DNA of 64,000 nt from Alsobacter metallidurans. Lineage in GTDB: Bacteria; Pseudomonadota; Alphaproteobacteria; Rhizobiales; Beijerinckiaceae. A program made the position numbers and the translations under genes. Where the stretch lies: positions 2,105,148 to 2,169,147 of the forward strand of contig NZ_BMES01000002.1 in the NCBI RefSeq assembly GCF_014636935.1, read 5' to 3'. Shown here piece after piece: positions 1-8,651 of the stretch (its first letter is position 1; every line of letters begins with the position of its first letter). The notes under the pieces are model-generated. The model was not told where the DNA came from. It saw nothing but the letters and a program-made list of their open reading frames with translations, and ran no database searches.

Positions 1-97
1 CCAGCCGGGCGCCTTCCGCGGCGAAGCGCTCCGCCGCGCGGCGACCGAAGCCGCCCGCCGCTCCGGTGATCAGCACGGTCTGCCCGGCGAACCGCAT
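1..97 (-). CDS. Short-chain dehydrogenase/reductase, N-terminal fragment (cut by window edge)
   Basis: Only the first 32 codons are inside the window. They begin at an ATG and quickly reach the glycine-rich NAD(P)-binding motif TGAAGGFG, which is typical of classical SDR enzymes (TGxxxGxG). The start codon shares one base with the stop of the upstream kinase gene (TGATG arrangement), so it is almost certainly translated from the same mRNA as the acyl-CoA catabolic operon. The substrate cannot be told. An oxidoreductase acting on a hydroxyacyl or alcohol intermediate of the same pathway is an inference from position only. Confidence 0.8.
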   Translation of the reverse strand, partial: MRFAGQTVLITGAAGGFGRRAAERFAAEGARL

Positions 98-1146
98 CAG
101 CCCTTCGCCTCCACGAGGTCGCACGCCATTTGCGCCAGCAGCGGCACGGCCTTGCCCATCTTCAGCCCCCGCTCCGGGTTGGAGCCGTTGCCGTCCAGCG
201 CCCGCTTCAAAACGCCCTGCAGAATGGCGGCGAGGCGGAAGAAGCTGAAGGCGAGGCAGAACGTCCATGTCGGGATGGCGTCGATCCCCATGCGGGCGCA
301 ATAGGCCGCCACGTAAGCCTCTTCGGTCGGCAACCCCAGCGCGATGCGATCCACGCCCGCCAGACCCCGGAAATCTCCCTCATGTGGCAGGCGCCACTGC
401 ATGCACTGGTAGGCGAGGTCCGAGAACGGATGGCCCAGCGTCGACAGCTCCCAGTCGATGATGGCCAGGAGCTTCGGCGCGTCCGCCGAGAAGATCATGT
501 TGTCGATCCGGTAGTCGCCATGAACCAGCGACACGCGCCCGTCATCGGGCGGCCGGTTGGAGCCGAGCCACGCGATGAGCTGGTCCATGGCCGGGACCCG
601 CTGCGTCTCGGAGGCGCGGTACTGATCGGACCAGCGCGAGACCTGCCGGGCGAAGTAGTCGCCGGGCCGGCCGAAATCCTGCAGGCCGACGGCCTCGACA
701 TTCACCGAATGCAGCGCCGCCAGCGCGGCGTTCATGGCGTCATACACCGCGGCGCGCTCGGCCGGGTTTGAGTCCGGCATGGCCGGATCCCAGAACACGC
801 GCCCGCGAACCTCCTGCATGACGTAGAACATCGTGCCCAGAACCGTGTCGTCGGCGCACAACGCCAGGGCGCGCGGCACGGGCACGTCGGTCTGCGCCAG
901 CGCGCTGATGACCCGGAACTCCCTGTCCACAGCGTGGGCCGACTTCAGCAACTGCCCGGGCGGCTTGCGCCGCAGCACGTAGCCGCCGGAGGGCGACGTG
1001 ATCCGGAACGTCGGGTTGGACTGCCCGCCCGGAAACTTCTCGGCTCTCAGCGGCCCGCGAAAGCCTGGGACATGCGCGTCCATCCAGCCCAGCAGCGCCG
1101 CCTCGTCCAGCGCCGAGACGGCCGTCGCCGGCCCCGCGCCGGACAT
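97..1146 (-). CDS. APH-family phosphotransferase, ACAD10/LvaA-like kinase
   Basis: A 349-residue protein of the aminoglycoside/choline phosphotransferase fold. The catalytic loop HGDYRIDN lies near residues 209-216 and the metal-binding DWE near 231-233, both intact. Proteins of this subgroup sit beside, or are fused to, acyl-CoA dehydrogenases. Human ACAD10/ACAD11 and Pseudomonas putida LvaA phosphorylate the 4-hydroxyl of 4-hydroxyacyl-CoA so that a partner dehydrogenase-fold enzyme can remove it as phosphate. Here the partner gene lies one base upstream in the same operon, which fits that role. It is much less likely to be an antibiotic kinase because of this context. The family call is firm; the 4-hydroxyacyl-CoA substrate is inference. 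Confidence 0.85.
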   Translation of the reverse strand: MSGAGPATAVSALDEAALLGWMDAHVPGFRGPLRAEKFPGGQSNPTFRITSPSGGYVLRRKPPGQLLKSAHAVDREFRVISALAQTDVPVPRALALCADDTVLGTMFYVMQEVRGRVFWDPAMPDSNPAERAAVYDAMNAALAALHSVNVEAVGLQDFGRPGDYFARQVSRWSDQYRASETQRVPAMDQLIAWLGSNRPPDDGRVSLVHGDYRIDNMIFSADAPKLLAIIDWELSTLGHPFSDLAYQCMQWRLPHEGDFRGLAGVDRIALGLPTEEAYVAAYCARMGIDAIPTWTFCLAFSFFRLAAILQGVLKRALDGNGSNPERGLKMGKAVPLLAQMACDLVEAKG

Positions 1147-1147
1147 G

Positions 1148-2407
1148 TCAGGCGCCCTCGTTGGTGTAGCGCTTCAGCTCGGCCTTGGCGACGACGCGCC
1201 GGTGCACGGCGTCCGGCCCGTCCGCGAGCCGCAGCGTGCGCAGATGCGTCCACATGCGGGCAAGCGGGAAGTCCTGGCTGATGCCGGCCGCGCCGTGCAT
1301 CTGCACGGCCTCGTCCGTGATCTTCAGCGCGATGCGCGGCGCCACCACCTTGATCTGGGAGATCCAGGGCGCGGCCGCACGGGTGCCGACCGTGTCCATC
1401 ATGTAGGCCGCCTTGAGGCACAGGAGACGCGCCATCTCGATCTCCATGCGGCTTTCCGCGATGATGTCGTAGTTGGCCCCGAGATCGACCAGCTTCTTGC
1501 CGAAGGCCGTGCGGGCGTTGGCCCTGCGGCAGAGCGCCTCTAGGGCGCGCTCGGCCTGCCCGATCGCCCGCATGCAGTGGTGGATGCGCCCCGGCCCGAG
1601 CCGGCCCTGCGCCACCTCGAAGCCTCGGCCGCGGCCATGCACGAGATTTTCGGCCGGCACGCGCACGTTCTCGAAGCGGATGTGCATGTGGCCGTGCGGG
1701 GCGTCGTCCTCGCCATAGACCTGCATGGGCCGAAGCACGGTGACGCCCGGCGTGCCGGCCGGGACCAGGATCATGGAATGGCGCTTGTGCTTGTCGGCCC
1801 CGGCGTCCGTCAGGCACATCACGATGTAGATCTTGCAGCGCGGATCGCCCGCGCCCGAGGCCCACCACTTCTCGCCGTTCAGCACCCACTCGTCGCCCTC
1901 GAGCCGGGCTTCCAGCGCGATGTTGGTGGCGTCCGACGAGGCCACGCCGGGCTCAGTCATCAGGTAGGCGGAGCGGATCTCGCCCTTCAGCAGCGGCGCG
2001 AGCCAGCGGTCCTTTTGCGCCTGCGTGCCGTAGCGCTCGAACACCTCCATGTTGCCCGTGTCCGGAGCCGAGCAGTTGAAGGTCTCGGCGCCGAGCGGCG
2101 ACTTGCCCATCTCCTCGGCCAGATAGGCGTATTCCACCGTCGTTAGCCCGTAGCCGCGCTCCGAATCCGTGAGCCAGAAATTCCAGAGCCCGCGCTCACG
2201 CGCCTTGGCCTTGAGCCCGTTCAGAATCTCGAGCTGCCGGGGCGTGTGCTTGAAGCGGTCGCCGGCCTTGCCGACCTCCTCCTCGAACTCACGCTCCAGC
2301 GGAATGCATTCGTCCTGCACCATGGCGCGGACCTGCTCCAGCAAGGGCCGGAGCTTTTCGGTGACGCCGAGATTCATGGCGCCGACAACAGGCTGACCGA
2401 GCGACAT
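1148..2407 (-). CDS. Acyl-CoA dehydrogenase, ACAD11/LvaC-like
   Basis: A 419-residue flavoprotein of the acyl-CoA dehydrogenase family at full length. Visible family segments are an N-terminal helical region, the FAD/substrate-binding middle part (for example YLMTEPGVASSDATN), RTAFGKKLVDLG, and the C-terminal MHGAAGIS followed by RLADGPDAVH. The last replaces the usual catalytic-glutamate loop and is typical of the ACAD10/11 branch. It lies one base before the APH-type kinase gene and 27 bases after the thiolase gene. It either introduces the 2,3 double bond in a beta-oxidation cycle or, by analogy with ACAD11 and LvaC, eliminates phosphate from 4-phosphoacyl-CoA. Cytosolic; no signal peptide. 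Confidence 0.9.
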   Translation of the reverse strand: MSLGQPVVGAMNLGVTEKLRPLLEQVRAMVQDECIPLEREFEEEVGKAGDRFKHTPRQLEILNGLKAKARERGLWNFWLTDSERGYGLTTVEYAYLAEEMGKSPLGAETFNCSAPDTGNMEVFERYGTQAQKDRWLAPLLKGEIRSAYLMTEPGVASSDATNIALEARLEGDEWVLNGEKWWASGAGDPRCKIYIVMCLTDAGADKHKRHSMILVPAGTPGVTVLRPMQVYGEDDAPHGHMHIRFENVRVPAENLVHGRGRGFEVAQGRLGPGRIHHCMRAIGQAERALEALCRRANARTAFGKKLVDLGANYDIIAESRMEIEMARLLCLKAAYMMDTVGTRAAAPWISQIKVVAPRIALKITDEAVQMHGAAGISQDFPLARMWTHLRTLRLADGPDAVHRRVVAKAELKRYTNEGA

Positions 2408-2434
2408 GGCGTGTTCCCCTACGAAACGAATTGC

Positions 2435-3637
2435 TTAAGCGATCTCGAACAGGCCGGCGGCTCCCATGCCGCCGCCCACGCACATCGTCACCACCGCATA
2501 GCGGGCGCCGCGGCGCTTGCCCTCGATCAGGGCATGGCCCGTCATGCGGGCGCCCGACATGCCATACGGATGGCCGATCGAGATCGCGCCGCCGTTGACG
2601 TTGAGCTTCTCGTCCGGGATGCCGAGCCGGTCGCGGCAATACAGAACCTGCACGGCGAAGGCCTCGTTGAGCTCCCAGAGCCCGATGTCGTCCACCGTCA
2701 GCCCGTGCTGCTTCAGGAGCTTCGGCACCGCGAATACGGGCCCGATGCCCATCTCGTCCGGGTCGCATCCCGCCACCGCCATGCCGCGATAAATCCCGAG
2801 CGGCTGCAGGCCGCGGCGTTCCGCCTCGCGCGCTTCCATCAACACGCTGGCCGAGGCGCCGTCCGACAGCTGCGAGGCGTTGCCGGCCGTGATGAAGCGG
2901 CCTTCGCGAATGCGTTGGCCGTCCTTGAACACCGGCTTCAGCGCACCGAGCTGCTCGGCCGTGGTGCCGGGGCGATTGCCCTCGTCCTTGCTGAGCCGCG
3001 TTTCCACCGACGACACGGCCCCGGTGGCCTTGTCCTGCACCAGCATGCTGCTCGGCATCGAGACGATCTCGGCGTCGAAGCGCCCCGCCGCCTGCGCGTC
3101 GGCCGTGCGGGCCTGCGACTGCGCCGCATAGGCGTCCTGCGCATCGCGGCTCACGCCGTAGCGCTCGGCCACCACCTCGGCGGTCTCCAGCATGCTCATG
3201 TAGAGCGCAGGCATGCGCTCCACGAGCCAGGGGTCCTGCGCGCGGTAGCGGTTCGCGTGCTCGTTCTGGCAGAGCGAAATCGACTCCAGCCCGCCGCCCA
3301 CCGTCACCGTCATGCCGTCCGCGACGATCTGCTTGGCCGCGATCGCGATCGCCATGAGGCCGGAGGCGCATTGCCGGTCCACGCTCATGCCGGCGACAGA
3401 GGTCGGCAACCCGGCCCGCATGGCGGCCTGCCGGGCAACGTTCATGGTGGTGGAGCCCTGCTGCAGGGCCGCCCCCATGATGACGTCGTCCACCTCGGCC
3501 GGGTCGATCCCGGCTCGGCTCACCGCCGACGCGATGGCGTGGCCGCCCAGCGCCTGCGCCTGCGTGTCGTTGAACGCGCCCCGATAGGCCTTGCCGATCG
3601 GTGTGCGCGCCGTCGAGACGATCACGGCTTCCCGCAT
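2435..3637 (-). CDS. Acetyl-CoA acyltransferase (thiolase)
   Basis: A 400-residue thiolase-superfamily enzyme that cleaves 3-ketoacyl-CoA with free CoA to shorten the chain by acetyl-CoA (or the reverse condensation). The nucleophilic cysteine is C90 in [10 protein letters not shown]. The histidine block [15 protein letters not shown] and the second cysteine in MCVGGGMG are both present near the C-terminus. I chose the ATG at 3637 because thiolase homology ([15 protein letters not shown]) begins there; the frame stays open far upstream, but that part only overlaps the neighbouring SDR gene. The gap to the preceding SDR gene is 11 bases, consistent with one operon. Chain-length preference cannot be read from sequence. 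Confidence 0.92.
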   Translation of the reverse strand: MREAVIVSTARTPIGKAYRGAFNDTQAQALGGHAIASAVSRAGIDPAEVDDVIMGAALQQGSTTMNVARQAAMRAGLPTSVAGMSVDRQCASGLMAIAIAAKQIVADGMTVTVGGGLESISLCQNEHANRYRAQDPWLVERMPALYMSMLETAEVVAERYGVSRDAQDAYAAQSQARTADAQAAGRFDAEIVSMPSSMLVQDKATGAVSSVETRLSKDEGNRPGTTAEQLGALKPVFKDGQRIREGRFITAGNASQLSDGASASVLMEAREAERRGLQPLGIYRGMAVAGCDPDEMGIGPVFAVPKLLKQHGLTVDDIGLWELNEAFAVQVLYCRDRLGIPDEKLNVNGGAISIGHPYGMSGARMTGHALIEGKRRGARYAVVTMCVGGGMGAAGLFEIA

Positions 3638-3648
3638 GGTGTTTCTCC

Positions 3649-4578
3649 CTATCGGCTCGCCTGAAGGTCGACGCCCTTGTGCTTGGCCGCCATCCTGACG
3701 AACTTGTCCGTCTGGTGAAAGGCTTCGGTGAGCACGCTCTCGTTGGCCGGATCCGAGATCGCGGCGAAATGCGCCGCGACGCCCTCCGGCGTCCGCTGCG
3801 CCTCGTCGAGATAGACGCCCTCGGTCTCGGTGATCACCGTCTGGGCGAACACCCCCGCGCCCGCGCCCAGGATGGTGCGCGACGGCGCGACGTCCGACAC
3901 GAGGTAGAGCACGCCCGGCGTGATGAACTCCGGCCGCAGCAGCTCCAGCGCCTCGGGCGACATCAGCTGCTCGGTCATGCGCGTCGCCGCCGTGGGAGCG
4001 AGCGTGTTGACCCGGATGTCGTGCTTGCGCCCTTCCAGGTGCAAAACGTTCATGAGGCCCACCATCGCGGCCTTGGCGGCCCCGTAGTTCGACTGCCCGA
4101 AATTGCCGTAGAGCCCGGACGACGACGACGTGAAGACGATGCGGCCGTAGTTCTGCTGGCGCATCGTGTCCCAGACGGCCTTGGTGCAGTGCACCGACCC
4201 CATGAGGTGCACCTCCACGACCTTGCGGAAGTCGTCCATCTCCATCTTGGCGAAGGTCCGGTCGCGCAGGATGCCGGCGTTGTTGACCAGGATGTCGACC
4301 CGTCCCCAGCGGGCCAGCACCTCGCCGACCGCGGCCGTCACGGCCGCGAAGTCGGTGACGTCCACCGCGCACGCCATGGCCTCGCCGCCGGCCGCCTCGA
4401 TCTCGGCGACGACCTGCTCGGCCGCCGTCGCGGACCCGCCCGAGCCGTCCAGCGCGCCGCCCATGTCGAGCACCGCCACCTTGGCGCCGCGCTCCGCCAG
4501 CCCCAGCGCGTGGCTGCGGCCCAGGCCTGCCCCGGCGCCGGTCACGATCGCGACCCGTCCGTCGAACCTGATCGTCAT
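3649..4578 (-). CDS. SDR 3-hydroxyacyl-CoA dehydrogenase, MFE2 / 17-beta-HSD4 type
   Basis: A 309-residue short-chain dehydrogenase. The nucleotide-binding motif is TGAGAGLG, the structural motif NNAGILRD, and the active site shows a serine cluster (TSSSSGLYG) followed by YGAAK. The inserted segment [13 protein letters not shown] after the second beta-strand is characteristic of the dehydrogenase domain of peroxisomal multifunctional enzyme 2, which oxidises (R)-3-hydroxyacyl-CoA. The neighbour upstream is a MaoC-like hydratase, the same activity that is fused in MFE2, so the two genes probably form a split R-specific hydratase/dehydrogenase. The start at 4578 has a strong GAGGAGA ribosome-binding site; a longer reading frame exists but lacks one. 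Confidence 0.9.
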   Translation of the reverse strand: MTIRFDGRVAIVTGAGAGLGRSHALGLAERGAKVAVLDMGGALDGSGGSATAAEQVVAEIEAAGGEAMACAVDVTDFAAVTAAVGEVLARWGRVDILVNNAGILRDRTFAKMEMDDFRKVVEVHLMGSVHCTKAVWDTMRQQNYGRIVFTSSSSGLYGNFGQSNYGAAKAAMVGLMNVLHLEGRKHDIRVNTLAPTAATRMTEQLMSPEALELLRPEFITPGVLYLVSDVAPSRTILGAGAGVFAQTVITETEGVYLDEAQRTPEGVAAHFAAISDPANESVLTEAFHQTDKFVRMAAKHKGVDLQASR

Positions 4579-4589
4579 CGATGTTCTCC

Positions 4590-5081
4590 TCAGCCCAGCA
4601 CGCGCAGGGTCAGCCAATCGGCCACGATGGCGGGCTTTGCCTGCCCGTCGATCTCCACCGTCACGCTTACCCGCAGCATCAGCTCCGTCGGCGAGCGCTC
4701 GGTGATCTCGGTCAGCGCGAAGCGGCCGCGCACGCGCGATCCCGGCCGCACCGGGCTCACGAAGCGCAAGCGCTCAAACCCATAATTCACGCCCATCGCC
4801 GAGCCTTCCAGCGACGGCACTGCGTCATACGCCATGACGCTCAGCAGCGAGAGCGTCAGGAAGCCATGCGCGACCGTGCCGCCGAACGGCGTTTCGGCCG
4901 CACGGGCCGGATCGATGTGGATGAACTGCCGGTCATGCGTGAGATCGGCGAAGCCGTTCACCATCTCCTGCGTGACGTCGATCCAGGCCGATACGCCGAG
5001 CTCGCGCCCGACGCTGGCCTTGTAGTCGGCGAGCGAAATTGCGCGGCGTGGCCCGGCCGCGGGCAGCTCCGCCTCCAACAT
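4590..5081 (-). CDS. MaoC-like (R)-specific enoyl-CoA hydratase
   Basis: A 163-residue single hotdog-fold protein, the usual size of small MaoC/PhaJ-type hydratases. The hydratase signature is present: [18 protein letters not shown] supplies the catalytic Asp and His, followed by [16 protein letters not shown]. It hydrates trans-2-enoyl-CoA to (R)-3-hydroxyacyl-CoA. I place the start at the ATG at 5081, which overlaps the previous gene's stop by one base (TGATG); a GTG one codon earlier is also possible. The gap to the downstream SDR gene is 11 bases. With that dehydrogenase and the thiolase it would make a complete R-route beta-oxidation module. Confidence 0.9.
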   Translation of the reverse strand: MLEAELPAAGPRRAISLADYKASVGRELGVSAWIDVTQEMVNGFADLTHDRQFIHIDPARAAETPFGGTVAHGFLTLSLLSVMAYDAVPSLEGSAMGVNYGFERLRFVSPVRPGSRVRGRFALTEITERSPTELMLRVSVTVEIDGQAKPAIVADWLTLRVLG

Positions 5082-5902
5082 CACTCGACCTCGAACAGTT
5101 TGTGGCCGCCTTCAACCGCGACGCCGCCGTCCAGCGGCAGGATCGCGCCGGTCGTGTAGGCGCCGCCGCGCCCGCACAGGAACAGGAGCGCGCCCGCGAT
5201 GTCGCTCGGGCGGCCGATGCGCCCCATGGGCACCGTGGCGGCCGTTTTGGCCCGCATCTCCTCCTCGGCGGTGGCGAAGGCCATCATGCGGCTCGGGAAA
5301 GGCCCGGGCGCAAAGGCGTTCACGGTGATCTGCCGCCCCGCGAATTCCCGCGCCAGGATCTTGGTGAGGTGGTGCACGGCCGCCTTGGAGGCCGAGTAGG
5401 AGTAGGGCCCCTCGCCCATCGGGGCGGAGCCCATCACGGAGCCGAGATTCACCACCCGCGCGGGTTCGTCCGGCGTCGCGGCGGCGGTGAGCTCCGGCAG
5501 GAGCTCGCGCGTCAGCGTGAACAGGCCGGCCACGTTCACCGAGAACACGCCCTCCCACGCCTTCCACGGGAACGTGCCCATAGGCTCGCCCCAGGTCTTG
5601 CCGGCGTTGTTGACCAGGATGTCGAGGCGCCCTCCCACCCGGTTCTTGACCTCGGCCGCCAGCGCCATCACGCCGGCTTCCGTGCCGACGTCGCCCGCAA
5701 AGCCCTCGCAGCGGCCCGGGGCGCCCAGCGCGTTAAGCTCCGCGGCCGTGGCCTCGCAGGCCTCGCCCTTGCGCGACGCGATCAGCACCCGCGCGCCCGC
5801 CCGAACCAGCGCCTCGGCGCACATCCGGCCGATGCCGGTCGCGCCGCCGGTCACTAGGGCGGTTTTGCCCGCCGCCGAGAAAAGAGACTCCAGATAGTCC
5901 AT
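5081..5902 (-). CDS. SDR family oxidoreductase, RhlG-like
   Basis: A 273-residue classical SDR. The cofactor motif is TGGATGIG, NNAGKTWGEP follows, and the catalytic tyrosine/lysine are in YSYSASKAAV. The sequence closely follows the layout of RhlG, the NADPH-dependent beta-ketoacyl reductase first linked to rhamnolipid synthesis (for example ARVLIASRKGEACEATAAEL and APGPFPSRM). It is the first gene of the minus-strand operon, with a GGAGGACG ribosome-binding site six bases before its ATG. In this catabolic setting a dehydrogenase or reductase acting on 3-oxo/3-hydroxyacyl thioesters is more likely than a rhamnolipid role. It is divergent from a TetR gene 133 bases away. Confidence 0.88.
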   Translation of the reverse strand: MDYLESLFSAAGKTALVTGGATGIGRMCAEALVRAGARVLIASRKGEACEATAAELNALGAPGRCEGFAGDVGTEAGVMALAAEVKNRVGGRLDILVNNAGKTWGEPMGTFPWKAWEGVFSVNVAGLFTLTRELLPELTAAATPDEPARVVNLGSVMGSAPMGEGPYSYSASKAAVHHLTKILAREFAGRQITVNAFAPGPFPSRMMAFATAEEEMRAKTAATVPMGRIGRPSDIAGALLFLCGRGGAYTTGAILPLDGGVAVEGGHKLFEVE

Positions 5903-5948
5903 AGGGCGTCCTCCCGGGTGCAACACGACGGACTGGCGCGACCGCCAA

Positions 5949-5964
5949 CATACCGAGTAGTATG
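5949..5964. promoter_or_regulatory. Palindromic candidate TetR operator (CATAC-N6-GTATG)
   Basis: A perfect 5-bp inverted repeat with a 6-bp spacer, CATAC CGAGTA GTATG, lies in the 133-bp gap between the divergent SDR (start 5902) and TetR (start 6036) genes. Its size and central position are typical of TetR-family operators that control a target operon and the regulator itself. The palindrome is seen directly; the binding protein is inferred. Confidence 0.5.
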
Positions 5965-6035
5965 CAGCCTGACGCGGCGCTGTCCAGTGCTTAGGATGAT
6001 GCGGCCGCAGCCACGCCGATGGAAGCCGAACGCCC

Positions 6036-6692
6036 ATGAAGCCGCGAGACGCGCAGCATTCCGAACGCCCGGCGCGGGTGAACGATACCGCGCAGCGCCG
6101 CGACGAGATCCTCGTCGCGGCGGCGGAGTGCTTCATGATCAACGGCTTCGAGGCGACCTCGATCGACATGATCGCGCGCCGGATGGGAGCCACCAAGGGG
6201 CTCGTCTACCACCACTTTCCCGCCAAGGCGGACCTGTTCTTCGCCGTGATCGAGCACGGCATGGACCTGTGCTTCCAGGCGGCCCGCCCCGCCGCGGAGG
6301 GTCCGGGCGACGGCGCCGCGCGCCTTAGGGCCGTGCTGGAAGCGCACGCCCTCACGATGATGGAGAGCGTGGCGTTCCAGAAGGTGAACACGCAGGGCGT
6401 CGAGATGCACATGCACGGCGCCAGCACGCCAGATCAGCGCGCCATGCTGGCGCACCTCACCGGGCGCCGCGACGCCTTCGAGGCGCTGATCGGCGACGTG
6501 CTGGAGGCGGGAGCGTGCGACGGCAGCATCGCGCCCGGCGATGTGCGGCTCACCGTCAAGGCGCTCCTTGGCGCGCTGAACTGGATGACGATCTGGTATC
6601 GCCCCAGGCCGGGCGACGAGCGTGCCGGTCGCCAGGCTATCGCCCGGACGCTGGCTGATACGCTACTGAACGGCGTCGTGCGAAGAGCGTAG
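6036..6692 (+). CDS. TetR/AcrR family transcriptional regulator
   Basis: A 218-residue repressor. The N-terminal helix-turn-helix is clear: an AAAECFMINGFEATSIDMIA stretch, then RMGATKGLVYHHFPAKADLF, the recognition helix and its conserved YHHF motif, roughly residues 25-70. The rest is the variable ligand-binding domain. It is transcribed away from the acyl-CoA operon and is the obvious candidate regulator of that operon, probably sensing an acyl-CoA or related intermediate as other TetR regulators of fatty-acid degradation do. An 18-residue tail precedes the HTH and the ATG choice is not independently confirmed. Confidence 0.9.
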   Translation: MKPRDAQHSERPARVNDTAQRRDEILVAAAECFMINGFEATSIDMIARRMGATKGLVYHHFPAKADLFFAVIEHGMDLCFQAARPAAEGPGDGAARLRAVLEAHALTMMESVAFQKVNTQGVEMHMHGASTPDQRAMLAHLTGRRDAFEALIGDVLEAGACDGSIAPGDVRLTVKALLGALNWMTIWYRPRPGDERAGRQAIARTLADTLLNGVVRRA

Positions 6693-6716
6693 CGGGCAGG
6701 CGCCACCCGCCGAAGC

Positions 6717-7256
6717 TCAGGCTGAGCCGGCCGTTCGGGCCGTTGTGCCGATCCGCCGGGCGGCTTCTACGCCCTGGGGGAAGCCCGTCCGGTCGGCGAA
6801 CTTCCGCCGGTCGCCCGCGCCATTGCGGCCATGCGCCACCTTCGTGGCCCTGGCGGCCGCGATGTCGAGCACCGTCACGCCGACCACCATCGCGATGGCG
6901 AGCGCGACGTTATCCCGCCGCCGGTTGCCTGGCCGCACCAGCCCCACCGCGAGGGTCGCGATGTCGAGCCCGTCGCCCGCCACGCGGCTCGCCAGGCCGA
7001 GGTGCTTTTCGGTCGAGAGCGTCATGACGCCGGCCGCGATCTCGCGCGCCCCATAGGCGCGCACGAGCGGCTCCATGCCGCGCATTCCGAGCGCGCGGGT
7101 GATCTTGCGCGGCGCCAGGAGCTCGGTGAGGCCCAGGCCGATGCTGAACCAGCCCAGGCCGCGCGTGAGCTTGTCGGCCATCGTCAACGAGCTTGGCCCG
7201 CTGCGCAGGATCTTGGGATCGCCCTTGGCGCGGACGAGGTTGCTGAGAGGGAACAT
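6717..7256 (-). CDS. Small membrane protein of unknown function
   Basis: A 179-residue protein I cannot assign to a characterised family. Two hydrophobic stretches stand out, one near residues 35-48 (GWFSIGLGLTELLA) and one near 116-135 (VALAIAMVVGVTVLDIAAA), so it is probably a membrane protein. The segment APRKITRALGMRG resembles conserved small proteins often annotated near oxidoreductases or cyclase/dehydrase-type genes in alphaproteobacteria; that resemblance is weak. The C-terminus is basic and low in hydrophobics. It follows the zinc alcohol dehydrogenase gene after 16 bases on the same strand and is probably cotranscribed with it. Confidence 0.65.
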   Translation of the reverse strand: MFPLSNLVRAKGDPKILRSGPSSLTMADKLTRGLGWFSIGLGLTELLAPRKITRALGMRGMEPLVRAYGAREIAAGVMTLSTEKHLGLASRVAGDGLDIATLAVGLVRPGNRRRDNVALAIAMVVGVTVLDIAAARATKVAHGRNGAGDRRKFADRTGFPQGVEAARRIGTTARTAGSA

Positions 7257-7272
7257 GGGGCAGCCTCCGGTT

Positions 7273-8448
7273 TCAGGGCTTCAGCACGACTTTGATGCAG
7301 TCGTCCTGCTTGTCGCGGAACAGCTTGTACATGTCGGGCCCGTCCTCGAGCCGCACCGTGTGGGTGATCACGAAGGAGGGGTCGATCTGGCCCTCCTCGA
7401 TCCGCCGCAGTAGGTCGTCGGTCCACCGTTTCACGTGCGTCTGGCCGGTCCGGAACGTGATGCCCTTGTTCATCGCCATGCCGAACGGGATCTTGTCCAC
7501 CAGGCCGCTATACACGCCCGGGATCGAGATCACGCCGGCGCCGCGGCACACGTAGATCATCTCGCGCAGCACGTGCGGCCGGTCGTTCTCCATCATGAGC
7601 ATCTGCTTGCCGCGATCGTAGATCGTATCCGGCAGCGACATGGTCACGTGGCTCTCCATGCCGACGCAGTCGATGCACTTGTCCGGGCCCTTGCCGCCCG
7701 TGAGCTCGTTCAGGCGCTCGATCACGCTCTCATCCATGAAGTTGATCGTGATGGCGCCGCCGGCCTCCGCCATGCCAAGACGCTCCGGCACGCAGTCGAT
7801 CGCCACCACCTGCTTGGCGCCGAGCAGGATGGCGCTGCGGATGGCCATCTGACCCACCGGCCCGCAGCCCCAGATCGCCACCGTGTCGGTGGGCTCGATG
7901 TCACATTGCGCGGCGGCCTGCCAGCCGGTCGGGAAAATGTCGCTGAGGAACAGCAGCTTCTCGTCGGGTATGCCGTCCGGCACCTTGATGTGCGTGGCGT
8001 CCGCGAAGGGCACGCGCAGGTACTCGGCCTGCCCGCCCGGATAGCCGCCCGTAAGGTGCGTGTAGCCGAACAACCCCGCCGTGGCGTGGCCGAAGGCCTT
8101 GTCGGCCAGATCCTTGTTACGGTTGCTGCGTTCGCACACCGAGTAGTTGCCGCGTCGGCACTGGTCGCACTCGCCGCAAAAGATCGTGAACGGCACGACG
8201 ACGCGGTCGCCCTTCTTGAGCTTGCCTTTCGCCGCCGACCCGACCTCCACCACCTCGCCCATGGCCTCGTGGCCCATGATGTCGCCGGGCATCATCGCCG
8301 GAATGAAGTTATGGAAGAGATGCAGGTCCGAGCCGCAGATCGCACAACTCGTCACCTTGATGATAGCGTCGCGGGAATCCTGGATTTCCGGGTCAGACAC
8401 GCGGTCGCAGCGGATGTCTTCCTTCCCGTGCCAGACAAGGGCTTTCAT
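7273..8448 (-). CDS. Zinc-dependent alcohol dehydrogenase (MDR, formaldehyde-dehydrogenase-like subgroup)
   Basis: A 391-residue medium-chain dehydrogenase. Catalytic zinc ligands are C38 ([10 protein letters not shown]) and H60-E61 ([12 protein letters not shown]). Structural-zinc cysteines 91, 94, 97 and 105 are all present ([15 protein letters not shown]). The Rossmann motif is [10 protein letters not shown]. Length and the long insertion after the structural zinc loop place it with the glutathione-independent formaldehyde-dehydrogenase-like enzymes, although the real substrate may be another alcohol or aldehyde. The ATG at 8448 is preceded by AAGGAG and begins the family homology (MKALVWHG). 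The 203 bases upstream, to the next gene, show nothing I recognise. Confidence 0.9.
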   Translation of the reverse strand: MKALVWHGKEDIRCDRVSDPEIQDSRDAIIKVTSCAICGSDLHLFHNFIPAMMPGDIMGHEAMGEVVEVGSAAKGKLKKGDRVVVPFTIFCGECDQCRRGNYSVCERSNRNKDLADKAFGHATAGLFGYTHLTGGYPGGQAEYLRVPFADATHIKVPDGIPDEKLLFLSDIFPTGWQAAAQCDIEPTDTVAIWGCGPVGQMAIRSAILLGAKQVVAIDCVPERLGMAEAGGAITINFMDESVIERLNELTGGKGPDKCIDCVGMESHVTMSLPDTIYDRGKQMLMMENDRPHVLREMIYVCRGAGVISIPGVYSGLVDKIPFGMAMNKGITFRTGQTHVKRWTDDLLRRIEEGQIDPSFVITHTVRLEDGPDMYKLFRDKQDDCIKVVLKP

Positions 8449-8651
8449 GGGCGGCTCCTTTTGAGGCGCCCGACGAACAAGGCCGCGAAGGATGCTCGCG
8501 GGAGGCGCTGGAACGAGCGCGCAAGATCCTGAACGAAGGGCAAGGCATGCATGGGGCGGCAATGGCCCATGCCGCCCAACGTTCCGGCCGCGCAGCAAGC
8601 GCACGGTATGGAACAGCCCCAGCCGTCGACCCCGCTCAGGACCTTGCGGGC

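Noticed and set aside
97..1146. Aminoglycoside resistance kinase
   Set aside because: The fold is shared, but the operon partners are beta-oxidation enzymes and the adjacent gene is an ACAD11-like dehydrogenase, so antibiotic resistance is not supported.
2435..4372. A 645-residue extended thiolase, possible N-terminal fusion
   Set aside because: The extra 245 residues are the SDR gene in another frame. Thiolase homology starts at 3637 and the SDR has its own ribosome-binding site and full motifs.
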